This document shows positions 1 through 9,702 of a stretch of DNA of 64,000 nt, one piece after another. The notes beneath the pieces were generated by a model, which searched no databases, was not told the DNA's origin, and saw nothing but the letters and a program-made list of their open reading frames with translations. The position numbers and the translations under genes were made by a program. The stretch lies in the NCBI GenBank assembly GCA_004764695.1, contig SMSO01000032.1, positions 394,501 through 458,500 on the forward strand, given 5' to 3'. The stretch comes from Schizochytrium sp. TIO01 (lineage: Eukaryota; Sar; Bigyra; Thraustochytrida; Thraustochytriidae). The first letter of the stretch is position 1. Every line of letters begins with the position of its first letter.

Positions 1-431
1 TCTCCTTCACTGCCGCTGTCACCACTGTTAGCTTGCGGGTTCAAGTTTGTGTCAGCATCCTCCTCGTAGCTCTCTTCTGCATAATTATCTCCTTCATCGC
101 TGCCATATACTTCTTCATTATCAATATCCGCCTCGGCATCGTTTTCTCCTGCACTGCCTCCGCTACTGCCAGGGCTGAGTTGATTTTGGTCTTGGTCCTC
201 CTGGTCCTGCTCCTCTTCGTCATCATCATCTTCTTCAAGTCCAGCCTGTAGAGTCCTCCGTCGTCGCCGCTTCGCTCCTCGAGCACCACGAGTAGCAGTT
301 CTGGTGCGCTTCGCAGTGCTTTTCCTCTGATTTCTCCTTGGCCTCTCTTCGGACGCTAGGGCGTCCAACTGAGACTCAAATCTCGACACTGTGCGGGGAG
401 CTTGTGGCGTTTCGCCTTCCTCATTTTCCAT
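1..431 (-). CDS. Acidic/basic nuclear-type protein, N-terminal part (cut by window edge)
   Basis: An open frame runs from an ATG at 431 down through base 1 with no stop, giving at least 143 residues; the rest lies outside the window. The first ~35 residues are mixed and polar. Residues ~35-60 are very basic (AKRTRTATRGARGAKRRRRR), resembling a nuclear localisation signal. From ~65 on the chain is almost wholly acidic and Gly/Ser-rich (EEDDDDEEEQDQEDQDQ, then many D/E/G/S). No domain is visible in the part present. Basic-then-acidic layout is common in chromatin and nucleolar proteins, but that is a composition argument only and I do not recognise the family. The dense D/E codons and absence of stops over 430 bases support real coding. 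Confidence 0.6.
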   Translation of the reverse strand, partial: MENEEGETPQAPRTVSRFESQLDALASEERPRRNQRKSTAKRTRTATRGARGAKRRRRRTLQAGLEEDDDDEEEQDQEDQDQNQLSPGSSGGSAGENDAEADIDNEEVYGSDEGDNYAEESYEEDADTNLNPQANSGDSGSEG

Positions 432-1268
432 TATGGTTTGATTTTGCCACGCCTTATGTATACAACCAATACGCACCAAAAGCAGAGGGCGATATCAATT
501 CTCCAAAGCCAAATCACGCAGATCTGGCACGCAACCACACGTATGTCTGTCAAACGCAAGCTCCTCTTCTGGTTTCTGTGGTCTTCTCTTTGCAGTTCGT
601 GCGTGGAATTTCACTTGCCAACTGTCGCTTCAAGTGCCTGCAAAGGAACTCTTCGTAGAAACCTGATTGTTAGCTGCCTGTACGCCACGGCTGCCGACCC
701 CCCTTGGGGCCTTCTCTCCGTGGCCTCGAAGGCCCTTGCGCTTACGCAACTCGCGCGATTGCTTCCCGATGCGGTTTTGTTTGCTTTTGAATTTTTGCCC
801 AACACCATTCCGTAGTTAAGATAACTTTTCTCTTCCGTAACTAATAGGTAACCTACTACTACTGGTGTCTACTATTACATCAATATAAATAATAAATATG
901 ATGTCGCTGTATAGACCTCCGGATAAACCTCTCTCTTTCGGTAATTCTTAATGACCTACTTTTGGAGTTACGGCATAACCATAATTTTTAAAATCCCCTC
1001 CCGGATGAACTTACTCCTCAAATTTACATATAGTGCCTTGTTGACGGCAAAAATTATATTCACCCATTTGCCCGATGTACACGTTAACCTTATGAGAAAT
1101 ATGGGGTATATTGCAACTTTGCTTGGCGCCCAGACGAGCGGTGGCAGACGATAAGCAGAGCAGCTGCAGTGCTTTAGCAGCAGCGACAGGCATCGCCAGC
1201 GGCATCGCCCTCGCCCTCCGTGGGACCTCCTTTCGTCGGCGCGCTTGTATTTTCGTCTGGCCTGCATC
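432..1268. other. Gene-poor spacer between divergent genes
   Basis: This is the presumed shared promoter of the acidic protein (-) and the mS45-like gene (+). It contains a TA-rich tract with CTACTACTA-type words at about 850-900. On the minus strand, about 633-808, a basic Met-less frame of ~58 codons ends at a stop (it includes KQSRELRKRKGLRGHGEKAP). It could be a short terminal exon, but no convincing acceptor or start was found, so it is not annotated as a gene. Confidence 0.5.
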
Positions 1269-2060
1269 ATGTTTTTCTCCTCTTCTCTCCGCCCCTCCTC
1301 TCTGCGCGCTTCGCTCCGCGTCGCGTCTTCGTCTTCATCCCGCGCAGCATCCTCCTCTTCTTCTGCTGCCGGCCCCGCACCCTCCGGTCCTCGCGCGCGC
1401 ACCTCTGGTGGACCTCGCCGTCCGCAGTCGCCTCGCCGTCCGCAGCCTGGCCGCCCCCGCCCTCTCGTGCACCCCCAACTTGGCCTGCGCCCGGACAACT
1501 GGCTCAATGTGCAAGTTGGACCTCGCCCCAACGCAGGTCTGGTGCCTTTGGACATGCGCGAGGAGCTCTACCGTCTGCACAAGTCGGACCCTAACGGCAA
1601 GGGTGACTTGAACCGTATCTCGGCTCTTACAGGACTTCCTATCCCCAAGATCCAGGGCATTATTAAGCTGCGCCAGTTTGAGAAGGACTACGAGCGCGAT
1701 GTCCTCGGAGGTGCTCCTCTTGACCAGACGCAGGACCAGGAATTCCGCAACTTGTTTGGCGAGAAGCGTTCGTGGAAGGACGATGACGCAGCTGCCGGTG
1801 GTAAGGGAGCTGACATGGGTATCGAGTATGAGTTCTACCGTGAAGGAGAGGTTCCTCCTGAAAACAGTGTTGCGCAGAACGCTCAGGGGTCTGCCAAACC
1901 GGAACCGTGGCGGGTTGTGGACCACGAGGAAATCCTTGGCAAAGAGGTCAAGAAGACCAACAAGTTCAGGTTCAGAAAGGTGGAGTCCAAGCCCGCACAC
2001 TTGAGGGGATCTCGCAGCCTCAAGAAGAAGGGACCCATCAGAGCGCCGGCAATTCACTAA
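1269..2060 (+). CDS. Mitochondrial ribosomal small-subunit protein mS45 / Bot1-like
   Basis: The 263-residue protein starts at the ATG at 1269; the in-frame codon at 1245 is a possible alternative 8 residues upstream. The first ~80 residues are Ser/Arg/Ala/Pro-rich with almost no acidic residues, as expected of a mitochondrial presequence. The recognisable core (about residues 95-145) has a MREELYRLHK helix followed by a helix-turn-helix-like ISALTGLPIPKIQGIIKL and FEKDYERD. This matches the pattern of the eukaryotic mitochondrial regulator (EMR/Bot1) family, a mitoribosomal small-subunit component (mS45, yeast Mrps35). The C-terminus is basic (KKTNKFRFRKVE, SLKKKGPIRAP), suiting rRNA contact. 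The family call rests on pattern memory, not alignment. It would act in mitochondrial translation. Confidence 0.6.
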   Translation: MFFSSSLRPSSLRASLRVASSSSSRAASSSSSAAGPAPSGPRARTSGGPRRPQSPRRPQPGRPRPLVHPQLGLRPDNWLNVQVGPRPNAGLVPLDMREELYRLHKSDPNGKGDLNRISALTGLPIPKIQGIIKLRQFEKDYERDVLGGAPLDQTQDQEFRNLFGEKRSWKDDDAAAGGKGADMGIEYEFYREGEVPPENSVAQNAQGSAKPEPWRVVDHEEILGKEVKKTNKFRFRKVESKPAHLRGSRSLKKKGPIRAPAIH

Positions 2061-2995
2061 ATGGATGGCCGCTTGGAGATTGGCAACCGCGAGGTTGGCA
2101 AATTGGAGATCTACTATATCATCTGCGTTGGTGATCAATCTGATGATCCATATCCTCTATATTACTGATTTGGCAGCTGATTTCTGGGTTGGTCCAGAGT
2201 AGAAGTCTGGAGATCTATGCCATTTTTCAATTTGGCGATTTGGTGACCCTCCTTAGCGCACTGATATAGTGAGATCCATATTCTCTATGTTTCTGATCTA
2301 GTGAATGACCTCTACGTTGGCCTGAATTGGCGGTCAAGTGGACTATTTTCTTTGCATTGATGATTAAGACCACTTAGTGATCTCAACTCGATTGATGACG
2401 GTCCACTTTACACATCGTGATATTATGCACATCCACACTCGATATGTTCAGTGACAACAAAGGAGAAACCCCACTCACTACTATTTCTACGAACAACACC
2501 GACAACAATTATGGCAACTAAACTACCCTCTCCATCATGGCTCTCGCTCGAATTCCTTAGTTTATGCCCTGCTCCCTCACAACGGCCTGCATTCATTTGT
2601 TAGGTCTCCCTGACTGATGGGGAAGGTAGATGGATGGAGGATGCTGACCAACCTCCTTTTCACCTCTCACCCACACAAGCAAAACAGAAAATCTATAAAA
2701 AAACAAAACCAGATAAAAGATAGTAACTTGTTGAAGTATCAACATACTTAACTTAGACATCACAACTACAAAAAGGCATAATTGAGTAAATGACCGGCTT
2801 GCTTCCTCGAATATCAATATGCAGCATCCAATCCATACGCTGCTGTTCCGGAGGTTTCAACATCTTGCTTTAAAACATAAATAACCTACTATGACTCACA
2901 AATGAGTTCAAAAACCAAACGACATCATACTCTTGCTTGACATAGTTTTCGACACAAAAAGCTCGTTGAACTTATTCACCCAAAACTAAAAAATA
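2061..2995. other. Spacer between convergent genes, with weak repeats
   Basis: This holds the 3' ends of the mS45-like gene (+) and the UBZ4 gene (-). No coding region is supported. The first ~250 bases contain recurring GATCTA/GATCCATAT and TTTGGC words, including an imperfect 26-base direct repeat (listed separately). Confidence 0.5.
2145..2298 (+). repeat. Imperfect 26-base direct repeat pair
   Basis: Copy 1 at 2145-2170 and copy 2 at 2273-2298 both begin GATCCATAT and continue CTCTAT...CTGAT, with about five mismatches. They lie just past the stop of the mS45-like gene, in 3' UTR or spacer. No function is evident. Confidence 0.4.
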
Positions 2996-3005
2996 CAAAT
3001 CGAAA

Positions 3006-4835
3006 CTAAATCAACATCTTGCTCTTGACAAATTGCTCGCAAATGGTCTGCACATGAGGCCGCATCTGTGCCCAAAGAACGCTAGCTTCCTTTCTCTTAG
3101 CTCGAATCTCATCACTAGCGCGCTGGCTTGCAGCTCCTTCTCTTGCAGCGGATACGTCCTTTCGTATATGCGCATAGTCTGTAGCACTCATCCGACGACG
3201 TCCATTGATCGAGCTGTGCAGAAACCACATCGCTGAGCGTAAACTATCCTCATTTGCACCAGGAACCAAAATGCTGAGCTTTTCCATTAACCAAGGACTG
3301 ACGTGAAAATCAATACCTGCAATAGGAATCGAAGGGGCTTTTAGCAGTTTAAATTCATGAGTGCCCATGCCATGAAGACTCTCCAAGGCTTGCATCCACG
3401 TTACGGGTGCGGAATTGTTGGTAGAACACTCGAACGATCGATATGAAAACCGATTCAGCCAAAGAGCCGACGCACGACGCAGCATCAGCGTGTCTCCTTT
3501 CATGCCTCCAAAAGATGCTCGGCAAAGCATCGCACGAATCACCGTAGCTTCACGAGCATCTCCCAGTCTATCCGCACGCTCTAGTAGTGCCTCAATGCTT
3601 GGTGGAATTGACTTATTTCCAAAGTCATCCTCATCACCCCATGAGATCGTATCTTGAAGAGGACTACTGCATACTTGCTGGACGATACGTAAAGACTGCT
3701 CGTAATCTTCCGTTCGAGGAGTATAACCGACAGTCAACGCAAGCATGAACCAGACAAGTTCATTTAAACCCGGGTGTAGAATACTGTCTTCGATGATTAC
3801 CACAGGCATGCGTCTATAAAATGCTTCTTGGTCCACCATAAGTAGCTCTGTAGCGCAAAATATAGCTGCGCTCGAAAGTCGTCTTCGAACAGCTTTTTGC
3901 ATCAGAGATTTCAGAATACCAGGACTAAACTGAGAGCACCGTCTCCCTTGCTGCCACAATTGTTGAAGTTTATGAGCGTCCGGACTGAATAATTTACATC
4001 CCGCACGCCCGACACGCTTGCATATGTCCTCGGCGTTATTATCTAGTTTCGAGAAATTCGCACTTCCGTGTAGCTCGAGTTCAACTCGACAACCACGGAA
4101 ATCGCCCTTGCCAACACTAGTCTTCTTGTATAGAACAGTGTTTTCTTTCCATGAGATGCAGTCAGGACGATGCTCAGCAGGTTTGATGTACCATTTACTT
4201 TGACCCTTTGCATCGAATTGGAAAACCTCTGGCCGTGGCCGCAACGAGGCAGAGTGCATCATAATTGCCATTGCATTGCGTCCGGTTTGCGGCTTCAAGG
4301 GCTTCTTAGTATGTGTTGCGGTAAAAGAGCCACCTGTAACAGCACTGCTTGTAGCAGCATTGGCAACCACAGTTGGGCTTTGTGTGGCCGATACGCGAGC
4401 AACTTTGGGTCGTGATGGCAAAGCACCTTGGTTCGATGAATCATCAACGTTGACAACATTATCGCCTGCAAGACCATCTTCGTCATCATCACCTATGCTA
4501 TCTTTAGTAAAGTCAAAAGTTGCACTTTGAGACTTCAAAGTAGATCCAGCTTGAGTTTTGACCTTCAAAGGGAAATGCGGAGATGAGAGAGATGCTCGTT
4601 TCGCTTGCTCCTCACCGCAACGTTCAACATGTAGCTGCACTACAGATGCGAGCAGATCTTTATTGCAAAAAGGACAAGTGACGACCTCACTTGGTTGCTT
4701 GCTTTCATCGCGCACGCGCTTCCGTGTTGGTGTCGTGCTGTTTGCCTTTCTAGCGCCGGCCAAAGGTGAAGAAGACAGAGACCTTGACAGTTTCGTAGGA
4801 GCGCTACCCGGTTTCTTGATCAGAAACCGGTCCAT
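3006..4835 (-). CDS. UBZ4-type zinc-finger protein, function unknown (DNA-repair-like layout)
   Basis: The first ATG is at 4835; the frame extends upstream without another ATG, giving 609 residues. The protein begins MDRFLIKKPGSAP, a short hydrophobic/aromatic N-terminal patch of the kind often found in PCNA-interacting or repair proteins, although it is not a canonical PIP box. A UBZ4 ubiquitin-binding zinc finger follows at about 54-73 (C54-x2-C57-x11-H69-x3-C73, as in Rad18). A Ser/Thr/Lys-rich linker leads to a long ordered C-terminal half (about 195-600) with no family I can name. It holds a helical segment LMQKAVRRRLSSAAIFCATE, then FYRRMPVVIIEDSIL, and further on CRASFGGMKGDTLMLRRAS. 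The middle segment loosely recalls the C-terminal helical region of MgsA/WRNIP1 clamp-loader relatives, but no AAA+ Walker motifs are present. A nuclear ubiquitin-linked repair or replication role is an inference from the UBZ4. Confidence 0.65.
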   Translation of the reverse strand: MDRFLIKKPGSAPTKLSRSLSSSPLAGARKANSTTPTRKRVRDESKQPSEVVTCPFCNKDLLASVVQLHVERCGEEQAKRASLSSPHFPLKVKTQAGSTLKSQSATFDFTKDSIGDDDEDGLAGDNVVNVDDSSNQGALPSRPKVARVSATQSPTVVANAATSSAVTGGSFTATHTKKPLKPQTGRNAMAIMMHSASLRPRPEVFQFDAKGQSKWYIKPAEHRPDCISWKENTVLYKKTSVGKGDFRGCRVELELHGSANFSKLDNNAEDICKRVGRAGCKLFSPDAHKLQQLWQQGRRCSQFSPGILKSLMQKAVRRRLSSAAIFCATELLMVDQEAFYRRMPVVIIEDSILHPGLNELVWFMLALTVGYTPRTEDYEQSLRIVQQVCSSPLQDTISWGDEDDFGNKSIPPSIEALLERADRLGDAREATVIRAMLCRASFGGMKGDTLMLRRASALWLNRFSYRSFECSTNNSAPVTWMQALESLHGMGTHEFKLLKAPSIPIAGIDFHVSPWLMEKLSILVPGANEDSLRSAMWFLHSSINGRRRMSATDYAHIRKDVSAAREGAASQRASDEIRAKRKEASVLWAQMRPHVQTICEQFVKSKMLI

Positions 4836-5054
4836 CTCCGCCACGCCTTTGCAAAACACCCGACTGATGTTTCCAATGTTCGCACGCAGCACTAAGTTAA
4901 CTTCCTCCTGCACTCGCCACCGAATGGTCTGATTCTGCTTTGGCCAGGGTCTCCTTATCTTACGAGTCCGTCTTCGTCTTCGTCTCCATCTTCTTTATTG
5001 TCAAGAGCTTTCTTACGCCGTAGTTGAGTAGCTCCGATACACATACTCTCTGTC

Positions 5055-5322
5055 TTGTTAAATGTCTCTGCGCACCACCTCTCCTCTATGTCATCAAGAC
5101 GGCCAATATCTCTGAGTCTTGTACGTACAATTGCGATGTCTTATGTCTCCAAGTTCTTAGTTGTTCTCCTCCGAGTCCGACTTGGAGTCCGAGCCCAAAG
5201 AACTCCACGTCCACCAAGCTCAAGATTTGTCCTGCTCGACATTCGCTCTCATGTCATCCAACAAGCACCTCGCCTTGATTTTCAACAAGAGCCGCCTTTA
5301 CGTACGGACCTACTTTGCTTAA
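5055..5322 (+). CDS. Possible small two-exon gene (weak)
   Basis: This is a tentative model. Exon 1 is 5055-5120 (its first codon is TTG; the usable in-frame ATG is at 5088). The intron would be 5121-5160, 40 bases, GTACGT...TTCTTAG. Exon 2 is 5161-5322, ending TAA. In this frame exon 2 reads SSESDLESEPKELHVHQAQD and then a hydrophobic/aromatic tail ending RLYVRTYFA. The donor is strong, but the unspliced frame also stays open to 5396, so the model is ambiguous. No family is recognised. It would be divergent from the UBZ4 gene. Confidence 0.2.
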
Positions 5323-6718
5323 GAACTTATGTTCAAAGCACTCCAAGTGACAACAAAGAAGAGTCTTTCGATTCCCCAAAAGCACCGCAGCAATAGCTTT
5401 CTAAATGCAGCGCCTACTGTGGACGGGGTACTACTAAACGAGTCCTACGGATTTAGGTTGAGAGGCACAGGACCTGCGGGTTGGTTGTTGCGGGGATCCT
5501 GACACGGCAGAAGCTGCTTAGGACTCGCTATGGGCCGGATAGCAATCGCTTCTCGTGGGAACTGGGTTGAGTATTATATTTAGCTCTAGTTCAAGAATGT
5601 CTTCGCAACCTGGCATGCGATGATGATGTGGAGGTGATGGCGGAGGAGGAGATTGGAGGAGAAAAGCGAGGGATGGTGGAGTGAGCGAGATTGGGGCTGG
5701 ACGTGGTGGCTTCAAGGGACTAGGAGGCGAATTTGGATAAGGTTTGGTTTTTTACTGACTAGAATTTGCAGAACTTCGTAGCACATCTGGACAGCGTAGT
5801 GTCTAGACATGGAAAAGCTTGTGGAAGACAACCATCGATGATCGACTTTTAAGACAGGAGGTGAAGAATATGAAACCTAGAGTTCTATTTGCATCGCGGA
5901 TAGAATGTTGAGTGCTGGGGAGATCTTTCCAAGGGTGCATTTGGATGCATTCAACAATACAGAATATGTGCAATCTTGTAAATGAAACTCTCGATGTTGA
6001 GTTGGACTATGAGTCGGACTGCGACTTCCCTTGCTATTATGACTATCATGGCCTTCTTGAAGTTGCCCGAAGAAGCCGTGAAGGAGGTGTTTGAAGAAGA
6101 GAGTGAATATCATACTGAAGAGGGAAGAGCCAACGAACATCACTTTGCTGCAGTATCGTTTTTCCGTGTTACCTACCTCTCCACAAAACCAAAATTATTA
6201 TCAGGACCATGTATACCTTGCTGGCGTTCATTCCCTTGAAGTACAAAACGCAAATATATCAATACATCATTGATATCGATACGCATGTGTGCTACTGATA
6301 GGTCCCTAGCGACCCCTATGTATCAACTAGATATTACTACTACAAATCATCTTGCTTTTCAACGGCTTACCATCCCTCAAACTTGAAAGTCCATCAATAC
6401 AGTTCGGGTTTCCGTTCGCTACGAACCATTTGTTGAACATTCTGAGCTGGGAGAGTACATGCGATAGTGTCATTGTCGGCTGCGATCAACTTTATTTACG
6501 AGACAAAGGAGTCTTGAAGTAAAGCTTGATCGGCTGTCAACGGCAGCTGATCGACTGATTTTCTCGTCGTGCTCGGCAAAGTTGGGATCGACATATCAGA
6601 GGAGGCTCGCCGCAATTATTTTAAGGAAATAGCGAGACAAATTTAGAGGCTTTTAAAGCGTGAAGGCGGAACTTGAGAGGCTCAGTTGACTCGTGGTCGT
6701 GTCCTGAAAGAAATTGAT
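5323..6718. other. Spacer upstream of the kinesin gene
   Basis: Only short overlapping frames without protein-like composition are present. A tract with CTAGATATTACTACTAC-type words lies at about 6325-6350, roughly 380 bases before the kinesin ATG. I see nothing else that can be supported. Confidence 0.5.
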
Positions 6719-9494
6719 ATGAAACGCACAATGGAAGGTCTTCAAGGCATGCGTCAAAGCATGCGTGAAGAGGTTGCAAAAAAGAATCCTGTGCGCGTGG
6801 CAGTACGCTGTAGACCGTTGAATGATCGTGAACGTCGCGAAGGTCGACCAGCAGTTATCGATGTTGTTGGGCGTACTGTGCATATGCTAGGCACAAATAG
6901 TAATACTGGTGCTTCTGAGAGCTTTGATTTTGACTTTGGCTACGGGCCACAATCTTCGCAAGATCAGGTCAACACCGACATTGGCAACGAGGTAGTCACT
7001 AATGCGTGCGGTGGATACAATAGTGTTGTTTTTGCTTATGGAAAGACTGGCTCTGGAAAAACGTACACAATGACCAATCTCATTGAGTATGTCCTGTCTG
7101 AGCTTTTGGACAAGGTCCAGCAACAAAAAGATGCATCGGAAAAGAGCGGATCTGTACGTCCCCCGTCGATTCGCCTGAGTGCGTACTACTTTGAAATATA
7201 CAACGAAGAGATTTATGACCTGTGGGCGCCTTCCGGAAGACGCAAAATGACCCGCCCGATGTTTGTAAATCGAAAAACTGGATACATTGATTTACAAAGT
7301 CTTGGACTCACACGAGAAGCCGTGTCAAATTTGCAAGATATGCAATCTTTGTTAGATCGTGGCCGTGCTTCACGTGCAACGTCTGCAACGAAGCTAAACG
7401 CTCATTCAAGCCGAAGTCACGCAATTTTACGGATTGAGTGCATCCAAACAGAATACATCTACGGTGAAAACGAAAATTGTTACCGCGCGGTAGACACCCT
7501 GTCCTGTCATGATCTTGTCGATTTGGCAGGCTCAGAGAACACCCGCGCCAGCGGTGCTACTGGTCTCAACCACAAGGAGGCGGGTAAGATCAATCAGTCT
7601 TTGGTCACCCTACAACGTGTGATAGAGGCGCTCTTCCGAATGTCAAAGCTTGAAGCCTCCAAAAACCTAGATACGTCCTCCTCTGCTTCAGCAAATCAGC
7701 AGCAGGCTTCGCAAATTTTTATTCCTTATCGTGACTCCAAGCTAACCCATTTGTTAAGACCTTCGCTAGGTGGTAATGCCAAAGCTTTTATGATTGCCAC
7801 TGTCAGCCCGGTAGACCATCAGGCCAGCACTTCAACGTTAGACTACGCACGGAAGTGTGGGCAAGTTGTGAACCATCCAAAGATTAATAAAAATGATAAT
7901 GAAAAGGCACTCAATGAATGGAAGGCTGAAGTGGACTTGCTCTCACGAAAGCTGCAGCTTACACAAGCAAAACTTGAGGAACGTGCAGAGATTGATGAAG
8001 CCTCCTGGAAACGTCAATTGGTTAGCAAAGATGCACGTATTGCTGAACTCGAAGCAACTCTTGCTCAGCTTCGTGCCCAGGATGCATTGAAATCAAAGGA
8101 GCTCCAAGAGATGCAGAAGCGCACTGATAGCATCATGAAATCCAGCCAAGAGCTACGTGCGGCATTGGATCGAGAAGCAGAACGTTCTAGTCGAGCTCAA
8201 CAGAAGGCCCAAGATCATGAAGAAAGTATGAAGCACTACCGCACTGTGAATGAAGCTTTATGTACTGCAATCGACAAGCTTCAAGCCGTTGGTTTGGATT
8301 CAAACTACTCCCCCCATAAATCCATGTTGATGATTGGGACGCCCACAGAAAATAGTAATCCCAATGCTCTATCAAAGGTGAAAAATATCAGCCTCGAAAA
8401 GTGCTTCTAGAATGATGCGAGACTTTTCCGATACCTTAGAAACATTGACTAGGGAACGTGATTTTGTACGTCAAGTTGCTGCAGTTCACATCCACAACAT
8501 CGAGAAACAACTCGAGTCTGCTGTATCAACAAGAGATGAGGTCTACCACATTACTGTAGATCACGTAAGTTCAGCGATGGACCATGTTCAAAGGCTTGAA
8601 CAGTCTGTATTCTCTGCCAAGGATCGTTTAAGTGAGGCATTTGAACAGAACGATCAGGGTGAACTTTCCTCAGACGACTTGCAGGAGGTATTGGCAACCA
8701 GCCTGACTGTAATGTTCATCGTTGCAGAACGTTTGTGCGGCTCCATGAGTGAGGACCTTGATGCGCTGCGTCTGCGTCTCGAGAAAGCATATACTCCTCC
8801 TGTAGCTGCGCCCACCGCCATCAAAGTAGACGCTAGACCTATGCGTCGTCCTTCGTCTCCAGTTGCTCTTGACCTTAATACTACAGATTTCTTTGATCCA
8901 ATCAACGAAAGTGACCTCGACAGTGATGTTGACGATGACGGTGACGATGACGACGACGACGACGACGACGATGATGACGATAATGAGCAGGATGTAGAAA
9001 GTAGGGCGTCTACTTTTATTGATGGCTTTGATGTGATTGATGAGGAAGACGATTATTATGATGACAAGGAAGAAGCTACTTCTCATAACTCACAGACAAA
9101 TAATCTGGAATGCCGTGGAAATTTTCTCATCAGTGTCAACAATGATCTCCATCCTGAGGATGTTGGCAATAGTAGTCGCAAATCTAAAAATAGCCCTGCG
9201 GGGTCCATTGCAAGCCCTCTGACTGCTCTTAGCCCTTCAATAGGGCATTGTACCAAATTGAGTCCTAGTCAAACCCGGCAGTTGCAGGCTTCACCTGGCG
9301 TGAACGCGTTTCTTCAAAGCATAAGCGCGATGGCTGAGGAAGACTTCGCGGAGCTTGGCATTACACTTGTGGACGACCAGGAGGAGCAAGAACAAAGCTT
9401 TTTTGGACGTGGAAAGCCAAGCTTGCTTGACTTGACGCTTGATGATGGTGATATCGACGATGGATTTGTCACACCTGTAGGAACTCCACGATAG
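6719..9494 (+). CDS. Kinesin heavy chain (kinesin-5/BimC-like), broken by a one-base frameshift
   Basis: The gene starts at the ATG at 6719. An in-frame TAG ends the first frame at 8410 and a second frame runs 8412-9494. Dropping one A of the A5 run at 8381-8385 joins them seamlessly into about 924 residues. The motor domain (about 18-395) has the P-loop AYGKTGSGKTYT, switch I NAHSSRSH, switch II DLAGSE and IPYRDSKLTHLLRPSLGG. The loop after the P-loop is short: the usual GxxxGIIP segment is missing. The neck-like YARKCGQVVNHPKINK resembles kinesin-5. A coiled coil covers about 400-560 and continues past the frame break. The tail carries a near-pure Asp run (about residues 735-755) and Ser-Pro sites. 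It would move on spindle or cytoplasmic microtubules. The break is either an assembly or sequencing indel, or a real mutation. Confidence 0.85.
8922..8990 (+). repeat. GAC/GAT trinucleotide run coding poly-Asp in the kinesin tail
   Basis: In-frame (GAC)n with GAT interruptions encodes a stretch of mostly Asp in the kinesin tail. Such a tract is prone to length change and could vary between isolates. Confidence 0.8.
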
Positions 9495-9590
9495 CTTGCG
9501 TGCTTTAGTCCGTACCCGAAGCTTTTAGAACAAGATTGTGTCATAAAGACTAGCAAATAGGCATAAAAGAGAGAATCGGCTTTAAAGCAA

Positions 9591-9596
9591 AATAAA
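9591..9596 (+). terminator. AATAAA polyadenylation signal of the kinesin gene
   Basis: AATAAA lies about 100 bases after the kinesin stop codon, in the narrow gap before the convergent dehydrogenase gene. It is the usual distance for a 3'-end signal. No transcript evidence is available. Confidence 0.4.
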
Positions 9597-9702
9597 TTGT
9601 ACTTATCTCTATTCGCTATCCACATACTCTCCTTGTGTAGAAATATCGTTCGAGGGAGTCTTTTGACAGGTGGCCTGATTTGTCAAGTTCTACTTCTCGC
9701 GT

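Noticed and set aside
633-812. Basic Met-less minus-strand frame, possible terminal exon
   Set aside because: No start codon, and no acceptor consistent with a neighbouring exon was found.
1335-2138. 267-codon minus-strand frame opposite the mS45-like gene
   Set aside because: Antisense shadow; the plus strand has the conserved protein pattern.
8378-8410. 33-base GT-AG segment as an intron explaining the kinesin break
   Set aside because: Its length is a multiple of three and removal leads into a frame with an early stop. A one-base indel in the A5 run explains the data better.
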